Below are positions 49,297-57,735 of a stretch of DNA of 64,000 nt, piece by piece. Both the position numbers and the translations under genes were made by a program. The notes beneath the pieces were generated by a model, which worked only from the letters and a program-made list of their open reading frames with translations, was not told the origin of the DNA and ran no database searches. This stretch comes from Cellulophaga sp. L1A9 (GTDB lineage: Bacteria > Bacteroidota > Bacteroidia > Flavobacteriales > Flavobacteriaceae). How positions within the stretch are numbered: the first letter of the stretch is position 1; every line of letters starts with the position of its first letter. Location: assembly GCF_009797025.1 (NCBI RefSeq), contig NZ_CP047027.1:744001-808000 (forward strand), given 5' to 3'.

Positions 49297-49318
49297 TTCC
49301 GTAGTTGATGCTACGGAA
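49297..49318. repeat. Hairpin between micro-ORF and NUDIX gene
   Basis: TTCCGTAG / CTACGGAA with a 6-base TTGATG loop and no T-run, so not a terminator. It could shape the 5' leader of either the minus-strand micro-ORF or the NUDIX gene at 49351. Confidence 0.5.
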
Positions 49319-49350
49319 CGTACTAAATAAAACTCCATAGCTCTCAAAAA

Positions 49351-50166
49351 ATGATCCTAAAAAAAGAAATTTTTAAGCCCGATAAAAAGATAAAACCATT
49401 TATCGGGATACTGTTATTTTTAGTTTCCGTTATTTTATCTATACTCACCATTCCCTTAGGGTTTGTGTATGGTTTTTTTTATAACTTATTTACAAAAGGG
49501 ATTAAAGGTCTTGGAGAATATTCCTTAAAAATTGCCATTTCAATTGATCAATTAGGAAATGTTGCCATGCAGCACCTCATTAACACCCTATGGATAACGC
49601 CACTAGGATATAAATTTGGTAACAGAGACGAAACAATCTCTAGTGCTTTAGGCAGAAATAAACAATTAGATACTCTTACTGGTTTCGGCAAGTTTATTGA
49701 TGCCATTTTAGATAAATTAGACCCTAATCATTCCCTAAACTCCATTGACTACTATATTGAACCTACAGATCAAATCATTGAAAATATAGCTTGGGTTCAT
49801 ATTGATAATTATCAAATTTTATGCACCCGTAGCATAGGAAAAAACAAGTGCTATATCCCCGGAGGCAAAAGAGAAGATGAAGAAACAGATCATGTTGCTC
49901 TTTTACGCGAAATTAAAAAGGAATTAAATGTTGATTTACTTGTAAAAACCTTAGATTTCTTAGGTGTTTTTGAAGCACAAGCAGATGGCTACAAACCAGG
50001 AACTTTGATTCGAATGACTTGCTATTTTGCGGAATATATAGGCAAACTGAAAGTATCTTCAGAGATTGAAGAAATTGTTTGGTTAAATTACGAAGACAAA
50101 GAACTTGTTTCCGAGGTAGATCAAATCATATTTGACTACTTACATCACGAGGGTTTACTCCAGTGA
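49351..50166 (+). CDS. Membrane-associated domain fused to NUDIX hydrolase, 271 aa
   Basis: Residues about 15-45 form one or two hydrophobic helices (FIGILLFLVSVILSILTIPLGFVYGFFY). Residues about 60-130 hold a conserved-looking segment: AISIDQLGNVAMQH, GNRDETISSALGRNKQ and LDKLDPNHSLNSID. From memory this resembles free-standing small proteins of unknown function in Bacteroidota and phages. Residues about 140-265 are NUDIX, with box GGKREDEETDHVALLREIKKELN. The canonical REUxEExGU is altered: the first Glu of EE is Lys and the Gly is Asn. NUDIX enzymes cut nucleoside diphosphate derivatives, and this one would sit at the membrane. Substrate unknown. Confidence 0.82.
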   Translation: MILKKEIFKPDKKIKPFIGILLFLVSVILSILTIPLGFVYGFFYNLFTKGIKGLGEYSLKIAISIDQLGNVAMQHLINTLWITPLGYKFGNRDETISSALGRNKQLDTLTGFGKFIDAILDKLDPNHSLNSIDYYIEPTDQIIENIAWVHIDNYQILCTRSIGKNKCYIPGGKREDEETDHVALLREIKKELNVDLLVKTLDFLGVFEAQADGYKPGTLIRMTCYFAEYIGKLKVSSEIEEIVWLNYEDKELVSEVDQIIFDYLHHEGLLQ

Positions 50167-50200
50167 TTACTACCGCAACAAGAGCATAATTTTTTTTCGC

Positions 50201-50208
50201 TACTTTTG
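50201..50208 (+). promoter_or_regulatory. -7 box of ppgK
   Basis: TACTTTTG, 26 bases before the ATG; no well-placed TTG upstream. Confidence 0.4.
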
Positions 50209-50234
50209 TTCCATTATACCACTAAAATAAACAA

Positions 50235-50978
50235 ATGACTTTATTAGGAATTGATATTGGAGGCTCAGGAATGAAAGGAGCACTAGTGAATACCGTAACT
50301 GGTGAAATACTTACCGAGCGTTTCAGAATAGAAACTCCGAAATCAAAAAAGCCAGAAGATATGGCCGAAGTATTTGCCAAAATTGTAAAACATTTTAATT
50401 ATCAAGGACCTATTGGCTGTGGTTTTCCTACGATTATCAAAAATGGCATCTGTAAATCTCACGGAAATTTAAGCAAAAAATGGCTTGGGGTAAACGCTGA
50501 AGAACTTTTTAGTGATTATACTGGTTTCCCTGTCACTGTAATTAACGATGCCGATGCCGCTGGTTACGCCACCATGAACTACGGAATTGGAAAAGGAAAA
50601 AAAGGCTTAGTAATTATGATTACTATAGGCACTGGATTAGGAAGTGGTGCCTTTTTTAACGGAGAATTATTGCCAAATTTTGAATTAGGCCAAATACCTT
50701 ATAAAAAACACGATAAATTTGAACATTACGCCGCAGCCTCCATTAAAGAAAAAGAAAAATTAAGCTATAAGCATTGGGGCAAAAGGTTCAATAAATTTCT
50801 CGAATATATTGAAATCATAGTTTCACCAGATTTAATCATAATAGGCGGAGGTACTTCTAAAGATTTTGATGAGTTTGAAAAATACATAAAGATTGATACT
50901 CCTGTGATTGCTGCCGAATTGCAAAACTACGCAGGAATCATTGGCGCCGCAACTGCCGCTTACAAAAAGAAAAAATAA
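50235..50978 (+). CDS. ppgK: Polyphosphate glucokinase-type ROK kinase
   Basis: Phosphorylates glucose, in PpgK enzymes with polyphosphate and/or ATP. LGIDIGGSGMKGALVNTVTGE is the phosphate-binding start (about 4-24). Other PpgK-like segments are GCGFPTIIKNGI, VINDADAAGYATMNYG with catalytic Asp (about 102-117), MITIGTGLGSGAFFNG (about 130-145), FEHYAAASIKEKEKLSYKHW and LIIIGGGTSKDF. The 247-aa length suits PpgK rather than the longer ROK repressors or kinases. It is followed by a symmetrical terminator. The phosphate donor cannot be decided from sequence. Confidence 0.88.
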   Translation: MTLLGIDIGGSGMKGALVNTVTGEILTERFRIETPKSKKPEDMAEVFAKIVKHFNYQGPIGCGFPTIIKNGICKSHGNLSKKWLGVNAEELFSDYTGFPVTVINDADAAGYATMNYGIGKGKKGLVIMITIGTGLGSGAFFNGELLPNFELGQIPYKKHDKFEHYAAASIKEKEKLSYKHWGKRFNKFLEYIEIIVSPDLIIIGGGTSKDFDEFEKYIKIDTPVIAAELQNYAGIIGAATAAYKKKK

Positions 50979-50999
50979 CCAATTATACTCCTAAAAATA

Positions 51000-51036
51000 A
51001 AGAAAGCCTCAAATTCAATAAATTTGAGGCTTTCTT
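51000..51036. terminator. Bidirectional terminator after ppgK
   Basis: AAGAAAGCCTCAAATT / AATTTGAGGCTTTCTT, a 16-bp stem between convergent genes. Confidence 0.9.
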
Positions 51037-51051
51037 ATATACTATACTCCC

Positions 51052-51954
51052 TTATTTAGCAGGCACTAGTTTTGCACCTTCTGGTTTTGAAAAATAATCT
51101 TCAGGAACTTCTGGAACAAACTCCACATCTAACATATCTATTTTTGTGATGTATTCACCCATTTCCTCATTCTCATCCAACCAATGTGTTTTTAATCCTG
51201 TAGGAAGAAGAATTCCGTTTGTTTCCTTCTGCCCTACAATTTCCATAATTTTCTCTGGAGCATGACCTCCTTTTGGAAAGTATTGTGGATAAGAAACAAT
51301 ATATCGAATAGCACTATTTATGTGCGTATCCACATCAAAATATAAAATATAAAAATCATCAGGCGCATCACCTACATTTTCTCCAAAAGTAACTTTTACA
51401 ACATCCTGTAGTTTTCCTTTATACTCCTTTTGAGGTAATAGCTCTAAATTTACTCCTTCGCCATCTAAAATAAATGGATGTGCTGCAAGGTACAATGGCG
51501 TTAATGCCCAAAATCTAGTATCATACTCAAAAGCAGTACTATCTTTAGCTTTTACCCAAGCTTCTTTTCCATCCCAGCCAAAAATTGCGGTACTATCTGT
51601 ATAACTTGTATGTCTTGCCTTATTATTCCACGTATCAATAGTTTGATAAGAGTTTCTACGCGTAGAACCATCTAATGGTTGATAGTCAAATCTAAAAGAC
51701 AAATAGCCATTACTATACCAAGTCGCTAAACCACCTTGTGCCTCCATCGCATTCCAAACAATTTTTCCTGCATCTGTAGCATTCAACCTATCTTTTGCTT
51801 TTTCTACTCGGTTAGCTACCCAGGTTTCTGGGATATGATAACTAGGTACCGTAGCCTCTTCAATTACTACTGTTTCTACTTTTTTTGGCTGATCTTTACA
51901 TGATCCAATTAAAAGCAATAGTGCAACTAGTGTTATATTAAGTCCTAATTTCAT
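51052..51954 (-). CDS. Hypothetical lipoprotein (DUF6503-like), 300 aa
   Basis: Lipoprotein signal MKLGLNITLVALLLLIGSC (Cys about 19) and a hydrophilic linker, then a domain with WNAMEAQGGLATWYSNGYLSFRFDY, ARHTSYTDSTAIFGWDGKEAWVKA, FWALTPLYLAAHPFIL, VVKVTFGENVGDAPDDFYILYFDVDTHI and PTGLKTHWLDENEEMGEYI. The pattern resembles DUF6503/LolA-fold-like Bacteroidota lipoproteins; the family name is tentative. It probably lies in the envelope with a lipid-binding or sensing role, but function is unknown. It is monocistronic between two terminators. Confidence 0.72.
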   Translation of the reverse strand: MKLGLNITLVALLLLIGSCKDQPKKVETVVIEEATVPSYHIPETWVANRVEKAKDRLNATDAGKIVWNAMEAQGGLATWYSNGYLSFRFDYQPLDGSTRRNSYQTIDTWNNKARHTSYTDSTAIFGWDGKEAWVKAKDSTAFEYDTRFWALTPLYLAAHPFILDGEGVNLELLPQKEYKGKLQDVVKVTFGENVGDAPDDFYILYFDVDTHINSAIRYIVSYPQYFPKGGHAPEKIMEIVGQKETNGILLPTGLKTHWLDENEEMGEYITKIDMLDVEFVPEVPEDYFSKPEGAKLVPAK

Positions 51955-52010
51955 TGATGTATTTTAAAAGTTAAATTAGATAGTCGTTTTTTTAAAAATT
52001 CCTTACATAA

Positions 52011-52040
52011 AAAAACCCAAGATTTTCATCTTGGGTTTTT
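52011..52040 (-). terminator. Terminator of typA
   Basis: AAAAACCCAAGAT / ATCTTGGGTTTTT with a TTTC loop, 25 bases after the typA stop. Confidence 0.92.
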
Positions 52041-52064
52041 AAAATTAAAGCAATGCTTTAAGTA

Positions 52065-53864
52065 TTATGCTATTTTATTACGCTTACGTTCGTTTTCAGT
52101 TAAGTATATTTTTCTTAAACGAATAAACTTAGGAGTCACCTCAACATACTCATCTTTCTGAATATATTCCAAAGCTTCTTCTAATGAAAACTTAATTGCA
52201 GGTACAATTTTTGCCTTATCATCTGCTCCTGAAGAACGTACGTTAGACATTTTTTTAGTTTTTGTGATATTCACTGTCATATCATCACCTCTAGAGTTTT
52301 CTCCGATAACCTGACCTTCGTAGATATCTTCTCCTGGCTCTACGAAAAACTTACCTCTATCTTGTAATTTATCAATAGAATAAGGAATAGATTTTCCCAT
52401 TTCCATTGAAACTAATGAACCATTCTGTCTTTGAGGAATATCTCCTCTCATTGGTTGGTACTCCAAGAAACGGTGTGACATAATAGCCTCCCCTGCTGTT
52501 GCAGTTAACAATTGGTTTCTTAAGCCAATAATACCACGAGATGGAATTAAAAACTCACAGATCATACGGTTACCTTTAGCTTCCATACTTGTCATTTCAC
52601 CTTTACGCATAGAAACCATTTCTACCGCTCTACCCGAAACCTCTTCTGGTAAATCAATAGTCAATTGTTCTACAGGCTCACACTTAACACCATCAATTTC
52701 TTTGATAATAACTTGTGGTTGTCCAATTTGCAATTCGTAACCTTCACGACGCATTGTTTCAATTAATACCGATAAGTGCAATACACCTCTACCAAATACT
52801 AGAAACTTATCTGCACTATCTGTATCATTAACACGTAATGCTAAGTTTTTTTCTAACTCACGCGCCAAACGATCTTTAATATGACGAGAAGTTACAAACT
52901 TACCATCCTTACCAAAGAATGGAGAATCGTTAATCGTAAACAACATACTCATTGTTGGTTCATCTATAGCGATTGTTTTTAATCCTTCTGGATTTTCTAT
53001 ATCAGCAACAGTATCACCAATTTCAAAACCTTCTAAACCAACTATCGCACAAATATCACCAGTCTTTACTTCTTCTACTCTAAGCCTACCTAGACCTTCA
53101 AATGTATAAAGTTCTTTGATTTTTGTTTTTACAATGGAACCATCTCTTTTTACTAAAGAAACTTGTTGTCCTTCTTTTAAACCACCTCTTAATAATCTAC
53201 CAATCGCAATACGACCTGTAAAAGAAGAGAAATCTAAAGAGGTAATTAACATTTGAGTATTTCCTTCTTTAGGTTCAAAAGTTGGAACATGCTCAATTAC
53301 CATATCTAACAATGGCTCTATATTTGTAGTTTCATTTTTCCAATCTTCACTCATCCAGTTATTCTTAGCTGAACCATAAACCGTTGGAAAATCTAGTTGC
53401 CATTCTTCAGCACCTAATTCAAACATTAAATCAAAAACTTTTTCATGAACTTCTTCAGGAGTACAGTTTTCTTTATCCACTTTATTTATTACTACACAAG
53501 GCTTAAGACCTAAGTCAATTGCTTTTTGTAATACGAAACGTGTTTGTGGCATTGGACCTTCAAAAGCATCAACTAACAATAAAACACCATCAGCCATGTT
53601 TAATACACGCTCTACTTCACCACCAAAATCGGCGTGACCAGGAGTATCAATAATATTAATCTTAGTATCTTTATATACTACTGAAACGTTTTTAGAAGTA
53701 ATAGTAATACCTCTTTCTCGTTCTAAATCGTTATTATCTAATATTAAATCACCTGTGTTTTGATTTTCTCTAAACAACTGACAGTGATACATAATCTTAT
53801 CTACCAAGGTAGTCTTACCGTGATCGACATGGGCAATAATGGCAATATTTTTTGTTGCTGACAT
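52065..53864 (-). CDS. typA: Ribosome-associated GTPase TypA/BipA
   Basis: Translational GTPase that binds the ribosome and aids 50S assembly and stress or low-temperature growth. G1 [16 protein letters not shown] (about 9-24), the [14 protein letters not shown] switch region, [15 protein letters not shown] (about 73-87), NKVDKE (about 126). Domain III/V signatures [20 protein letters not shown] and [22 protein letters not shown]. The C-terminal TypA-specific domain ends [12 protein letters not shown]. The 599-aa length is normal. A very good promoter lies upstream; the terminator follows. Confidence 0.97.
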   Translation of the reverse strand: MSATKNIAIIAHVDHGKTTLVDKIMYHCQLFRENQNTGDLILDNNDLERERGITITSKNVSVVYKDTKINIIDTPGHADFGGEVERVLNMADGVLLLVDAFEGPMPQTRFVLQKAIDLGLKPCVVINKVDKENCTPEEVHEKVFDLMFELGAEEWQLDFPTVYGSAKNNWMSEDWKNETTNIEPLLDMVIEHVPTFEPKEGNTQMLITSLDFSSFTGRIAIGRLLRGGLKEGQQVSLVKRDGSIVKTKIKELYTFEGLGRLRVEEVKTGDICAIVGLEGFEIGDTVADIENPEGLKTIAIDEPTMSMLFTINDSPFFGKDGKFVTSRHIKDRLARELEKNLALRVNDTDSADKFLVFGRGVLHLSVLIETMRREGYELQIGQPQVIIKEIDGVKCEPVEQLTIDLPEEVSGRAVEMVSMRKGEMTSMEAKGNRMICEFLIPSRGIIGLRNQLLTATAGEAIMSHRFLEYQPMRGDIPQRQNGSLVSMEMGKSIPYSIDKLQDRGKFFVEPGEDIYEGQVIGENSRGDDMTVNITKTKKMSNVRSSGADDKAKIVPAIKFSLEEALEYIQKDEYVEVTPKFIRLRKIYLTENERKRNKIA

Positions 53865-53904
53865 AAATACTTTATTAAAGGAACTTTTCCTGCTAAATTT
53901 TGCG

Positions 53905-53938
53905 CAAAGGTACTGCTATTTTTAATAGCATAATCAAA
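53905..53938 (-). promoter_or_regulatory. Promoter of typA
   Basis: Minus strand: TTTG, 22 bases, TACCTTTG, matching the Bacteroidota consensus; 40 bases before the ATG. Confidence 0.7.
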
Positions 53939-54006
53939 ACTTCCGGTTTTTTTATTTGACTGATTTTGAGCGTGTTCTAGCTTTAGTAATTCGATTCAAA
54001 TTCTAT

Positions 54007-54014
54007 TATCTTTG
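54007..54014 (+). promoter_or_regulatory. -7 box of kdsA
   Basis: TATCTTTG, 21 bases before the kdsA ATG. The leader after it carries a 3-codon ORF (ATG at 54028) whose TGA overlaps the kdsA ATG. Confidence 0.45.
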
Positions 54015-54035
54015 TAACCTTAATTATATGAACAA

Positions 54036-54857
54036 ATGAATCTAGATAAGATACCTCAAATAAAACACACAAATAGTGATAATTTTTTCCTTTTATGTGG
54101 TCCTTGTGCCATTGAAGGTGAAGATATGGCACTGCGAATAGCGGAACGAATTGTTGAAGTTACTGATAAGTTAAAAATACCCTACATCTTTAAAGGTAGT
54201 TTTAAAAAAGCGAACCGTAGTCGTGTAGATTCTTTCTCTGGAATTGGAGATGAAAAAGCGCTAAAAATTTTACGAAAAGTATCTGAGACTTTCAAAGTTC
54301 CAACCGTAACAGACATCCATGAAGTAACTGATGCCGCTATGGCAGCAGAATACGTAGATGTCTTACAAATCCCTGCATTTTTAGTACGCCAAACAGATTT
54401 AGTGGTGGCTGCTGCAAATACAGGAAAGGTTGTAAATCTTAAAAAAGGACAATTTATGAGTCCTGAAAGTATGCAACATGCGGTAACTAAGGTAACCGAT
54501 TCTGGCAATGAGCAAGTTGTTATTACAGATCGTGGTACAATGTTTGGCTATAAAGATATGATTGTAGACTTTAGAGGCATTCCTACCATGAAAGCATACG
54601 CTCCTGTTGTTCTAGATGTTACCCATTCTTTACAACAACCCAATCAAACAAGTGGTGTTACAGGTGGTAGACCTGATATGATTGAAACTATAGCCCGAGC
54701 AGGTATTGTTACTGGTGCGGATGGTATTTTCATGGAAACACACTACGATCCATCTATTGCAAAAAGTGATGGCGCCAACATGCTACACCTAGACCATTTA
54801 GAAAAGCTTTTAACCAATTTAGTAGCGATTCGAAAAACGGTGAATAGTCTCAAATAA
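54036..54857 (+). CDS. kdsA: 3-deoxy-8-phosphooctulonate synthase (KDO8P synthase)
   Basis: Condenses phosphoenolpyruvate with arabinose 5-phosphate, giving KDO-8-phosphate for LPS core. FLLCGPCAIEGEDMALRIAE (about 18-37) has the Cys of the metal-dependent class, where metal-free enzymes carry Asn. FKGSFKKANRSR (about 55-66), the catalytic loop region LQIPAFLVRQTDLVVAAA (about 110), FGYKDMIVDFRGIPTMK and the later metal ligands in ME.HYDP (about 243-250) are present. The 273-aa length is typical. It is preceded by an overlapping 3-codon mini-ORF and followed by a strong terminator. Confidence 0.96.
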   Translation: MNLDKIPQIKHTNSDNFFLLCGPCAIEGEDMALRIAERIVEVTDKLKIPYIFKGSFKKANRSRVDSFSGIGDEKALKILRKVSETFKVPTVTDIHEVTDAAMAAEYVDVLQIPAFLVRQTDLVVAAANTGKVVNLKKGQFMSPESMQHAVTKVTDSGNEQVVITDRGTMFGYKDMIVDFRGIPTMKAYAPVVLDVTHSLQQPNQTSGVTGGRPDMIETIARAGIVTGADGIFMETHYDPSIAKSDGANMLHLDHLEKLLTNLVAIRKTVNSLK

Positions 54858-54862
54858 TTAGA

Positions 54863-54899
54863 ACAAAAAAGGGAAAACATAGTGTTTTCCCTTTTTTGT
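54863..54899. terminator. Bidirectional terminator after kdsA
   Basis: ACAAAAAAGGGAAAACA / TGTTTTCCCTTTTTTGT, a 17-bp stem with a 3-base loop. Confidence 0.93.
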
Positions 54900-54921
54900 T
54901 TATTGTTGTTTGTTACTCGAT

Positions 54922-55392
54922 TTACTCACAAATTGAAACCGTAAAGGCGCCTTCAAAAATACTCTCCGGGAATGCCTCTGTACCTTCTTTGTTTAGTTTC
55001 ATCTTTCCAGAAATTTCAGTATCAGATACTGCTGTAATTTCTACAATGGTTTCTGCTAAATGATTAAACGGTGTGTTATTTCCGTCTTGAGTTACGATGT
55101 TCACATCTGTATATATTCCTACCATATTAGGAACGGTAGTGTTTATCGTTAAATTATAATCAAAAATATCAGATTCACAACCAAAATTTTCGTTGGTTAG
55201 GTAAATTGTAATTTCTTCTGTGCTTGTACTTGATCTAAAAAAAGCCTTTCCTCCTTGTACCGTAAAAGCTTCCCCTTCTACCGTTCCTACAAGAGCCTGA
55301 TCGCTAATACTGCTAGAAGAAGAATCGTCTTTATCACTAGAACAGCTCATAAAAGTAACTGCTAAAATAAGGGACCAAAATAATTTCTTCAT
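54922..55392 (-). CDS. Hypothetical lipoprotein, 156 aa
   Basis: Unrecognised. Lipoprotein signal MKKLFWSLILAVTFMSC (Cys about 17), an SSDKDDSSSSSIS linker typical of exported Bacteroidota lipoproteins, then a small beta domain (VEGEAFTVQGGKAFFRSSTSTEEITIYLT, NFGCESDIFDYNLTI, ISGKMKLNKEGTEAF) with two later cysteines that could form a disulphide (GCES near 74 and a final SICE). It is probably surface- or periplasm-exposed. Terminator on its 3' side; no operon partner. Function unknown. Confidence 0.75.
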   Translation of the reverse strand: MKKLFWSLILAVTFMSCSSDKDDSSSSSISDQALVGTVEGEAFTVQGGKAFFRSSTSTEEITIYLTNENFGCESDIFDYNLTINTTVPNMVGIYTDVNIVTQDGNNTPFNHLAETIVEITAVSDTEISGKMKLNKEGTEAFPESIFEGAFTVSICE

Positions 55393-55543
55393 TATAAATT
55401 GTTTTAAGTTTGTTACTAAAAACTCAAATTAGATTTATTTATTGCTTTACACGTTTTAGATAGCTCAAAGTAATAGCGTGTAAGTATATTGCAACAAAAA
55501 ATGGATTTTCACGTTTTTTAAATTAATAGTTATACAACAAAAT

Positions 55544-56197
55544 TTGACTAAAATACTCCAACATATAAAAGCCCATAAGCGCTATAAAATCCTAGTCTTC
55601 TTAAGCCTTTTAGGCACTGTATTATTAGTAGGCAGAGTTCTTTACAGTCATACTATATTTTTCACTTTTTTATTATGGAATCTATTTTTAGCTTTTTTAC
55701 CCTTAGTTTTTTCTAAAAGCCTGCGCTACAACCAAAAAATAAATAATTCTAAATTTCTCACCGCAGTCTTTCTAATATTATGGCTTTTATTCATACCCAA
55801 TAGCCCGTACATCATCACAGATTTAAAACATGTAGATAATGATTACGGCATACAAGTATTTGATTTTCTGCTCATTCTCACATTTGCTATAAATGGATTA
55901 TTAATGGGGGTACTCTCTTTATTAGACATTTTCCATCTTTTAACCCATAAATTTAATACCAAAGTTACACACCTTGTAATATTTGCTATTTGTCTTTTGG
56001 GCGGATTTGGCATATTCCTTGGTCGGTTTTTGCGATTTAACTCTTGGGATATACTCTCTAGACCAGACATCCTATTTTACAGTATTTTTCATACCTTATT
56101 TATGAAAGAAGCCTGGATATGGACGCTAATTTTTGGTGGATTCATGTGGATTTCCTTTATAGCAATAAAGCCTTTACTACACAGAAAAACCTTATAA
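55544..56197 (+). CDS. DUF1361-family membrane protein, 217 aa
   Basis: Six-to-seven-helix inner-membrane protein. The diagnostic DUF1361 segment is LLFIPNSPYIITDLKHVD (about 82-99); LLWNLFLAFLPLVFSK and GRFLRFNSWDI are further conserved points. The only available start is TTG at 55544: the first Met in frame lies more than 100 residues in, and the nearby ATG at 55501 is in another frame. A TTG start is also needed for two other membrane or regulator genes here (3031, 56922). Function unknown. Confidence 0.83.
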   Translation: MTKILQHIKAHKRYKILVFLSLLGTVLLVGRVLYSHTIFFTFLLWNLFLAFLPLVFSKSLRYNQKINNSKFLTAVFLILWLLFIPNSPYIITDLKHVDNDYGIQVFDFLLILTFAINGLLMGVLSLLDIFHLLTHKFNTKVTHLVIFAICLLGGFGIFLGRFLRFNSWDILSRPDILFYSIFHTLFMKEAWIWTLIFGGFMWISFIAIKPLLHRKTL

Positions 56198-56295
56198 TTT
56201 TCAATATTTTCGACTATTCATTCACAAAAAATCTAAAATAAATTTAGGAAGAATGATTATTTTAAACTTACTTTGTATTTCAAAGTACTTTATAA

Positions 56296-56919
56296 ATGGA
56301 ATCAAAAAACTATTTAGACGACATACATGAAATCAAAAATTTGATGAACAAGTCATCTCGTTTTATTTCTCTTAGTGGTTTATCCGGAATCTTAGCCGGA
56401 GTCTATTCTTTAATTGGCGCCTATTTTGCCAATGAAATTATTACAAACATCCAAAATGCGTCTAACTATAGTCAGAAATTGTTCTTAAGTATTGGCGCTG
56501 CAGAAAAACTAATTGCCATTGCAGTAATTGTTATTACCGCTTCCATCCTTACAGGAGTAGTACTCACACGAAAAAAGTCAAAAAAGAGTGGTGAAAAAAT
56601 ATGGAACAGCACCACAAAACGCTTACTTTTTAATTTTATGGTACCGCTTATTACTGGAGGCCTGTTTTGTTTCATATTATTTCAGAACCAAGCCATGGGT
56701 CTTATTGCTCCTACTACATTAATATTTTATGGCTTAGCCTGTTTAAATGCAAGCAAATATACTTTAGGAGATGTCCGCTATTTAGGCTTAGCCAATATCA
56801 TTATTGGTTTAATAGCCACACAGTTTATTGGTTATGGTTTGTATTTTTGGGCCTTGGGATTTGGATTTTTTCATATCCTTTACGGAATAGTTATGTATTA
56901 TAAATACGATAGACACTAG
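56296..56919 (+). CDS. Hypothetical membrane protein beside a winged-helix regulator, 207 aa
   Basis: No named family recognised. The N-terminal cytosolic helix (YLDDIHEIKNLMNKSSRFIS) precedes about six hydrophobic helices (LSGLSGILAGVYSLIGAYF, IAIAVIVITASILTGVVLT, LLFNFMVPLITGGLFCFIL, LGLANIIIGLIATQFIGYGLYFW). A basic loop TRKKSKKSGEKIWNSTTKRL lies mid-protein. Membrane proteins of this look commonly precede the same small winged-helix regulator in flavobacteria, to my recollection. Only 2 bases separate it from that gene, so coupling is strong. It may be the sensor or a regulated partner. Confidence 0.78.
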   Translation: MESKNYLDDIHEIKNLMNKSSRFISLSGLSGILAGVYSLIGAYFANEIITNIQNASNYSQKLFLSIGAAEKLIAIAVIVITASILTGVVLTRKKSKKSGEKIWNSTTKRLLFNFMVPLITGGLFCFILFQNQAMGLIAPTTLIFYGLACLNASKYTLGDVRYLGLANIIIGLIATQFIGYGLYFWALGFGFFHILYGIVMYYKYDRH

Positions 56920-56921
56920 AT

Positions 56922-57215
56922 TTGGGACTAATAAACAACATAAATAAAACATTTGATCATCGCATTAGATTGGGTATGATGAGTATTCTAATGGTGAATG
57001 AATATGCTGACTTTAATATGTTTAAAGAGTTGCTTGATGTTACGGACGGTAACTTAGCGAGTCATGCCAAAGCTTTAGAAAAAGAAGAATATATCATGGT
57101 AGAGAAGCGATTTATTGGAAGGAAACCAAATACGAGATATTCCGCCACTCCTTTGGGGAAAACAGCATTCAAAAAACACATTGATGCTCTTGAAAATTTA
57201 ATTAAGAAATTCTAA
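56922..57215 (+). CDS. Winged-helix transcriptional regulator (HTH_34/MarR-like), 97 aa
   Basis: Single-domain DNA-binding protein: FDHRIRLGMMSILMVNEYADFNMFKELLDVTDGNLASHAKALEKEEYI gives the helices, the recognition helix lying in GNLASHAKALEKEEYI (about 43-58), and VEKRFIGRKPNTRYSATPLGKTAF the wing and last helix. The start must be TTG at 56922: an in-frame TAG sits 12 bases upstream and no ATG comes before residue 18. No effector domain. It probably autoregulates the block it sits in, binding as a dimer. Confidence 0.85.
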   Translation: MGLINNINKTFDHRIRLGMMSILMVNEYADFNMFKELLDVTDGNLASHAKALEKEEYIMVEKRFIGRKPNTRYSATPLGKTAFKKHIDALENLIKKF

Positions 57216-57269
57216 TCTATTTTTTTATCCAGTCACTTTGAAATTCAAAGTACTTTTAACTTGTAATTT

Positions 57270-57725
57270 ATGAAATCATTTATTTTTGAAGCGCTATATG
57301 AAATTAGTAAAAAACCATATCAGAAGTATTTTAAGAAAAATAAACCCTGGACTATTACTGTTCAAGAATTAATCATCCTACCTCAAGACTCTTTAGGGTT
57401 TCACTTGTATTGTTTTTTAAGCAAGCACAGCTTTGAATTACAACCCAAATTAGAAAGCCATGACATTTACCACGTGCTAACAAATATTGGTACTACAGTT
57501 CCTGAGGAAATAAGTATGCAATACTATCTATGGGGTAATGGAAAAAAGAGTTTATACCTATTTTTAGTAATCAGCACAGGAACGTTATTCTATAGTTCTC
57601 ATTTTAAAACATTTCTCAAAGCGTACAAACGAGGAAAGAATACATTACAATTCTTCCAAGTAGATTTTCAAAAATTAGTACACCTACCTCTTCATAAGAT
57701 CAGAAACGCATTCGCAATAAACTAA
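57270..57725 (+). CDS. Coq4-like protein, 151 aa
   Basis: Small soluble protein with the metal motif of the Coq4 family: SHDIYHVLTNIGTTVPEE at about 63-80, which fits HDxxHx(11)E exactly. Other Coq4-like points: LPQDSLGFHLYCFLSKHSF (about 38-56), and the end VDFQKLVHLPLHKIRNAF, matching the family's VDWE.L..LPL..vR. Coq4 proteins act in ubiquinone synthesis (C1 decarboxylation/hydroxylation) in other organisms, whereas Bacteroidota generally use menaquinone. The role here is therefore likely different. It is shorter than eukaryotic Coq4. It lies 54 bases after the winged-helix gene and 10 before the DUF4173-like gene. Confidence 0.75.
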   Translation: MKSFIFEALYEISKKPYQKYFKKNKPWTITVQELIILPQDSLGFHLYCFLSKHSFELQPKLESHDIYHVLTNIGTTVPEEISMQYYLWGNGKKSLYLFLVISTGTLFYSSHFKTFLKAYKRGKNTLQFFQVDFQKLVHLPLHKIRNAFAIN

Positions 57726-57735
57726 AAATTATATT

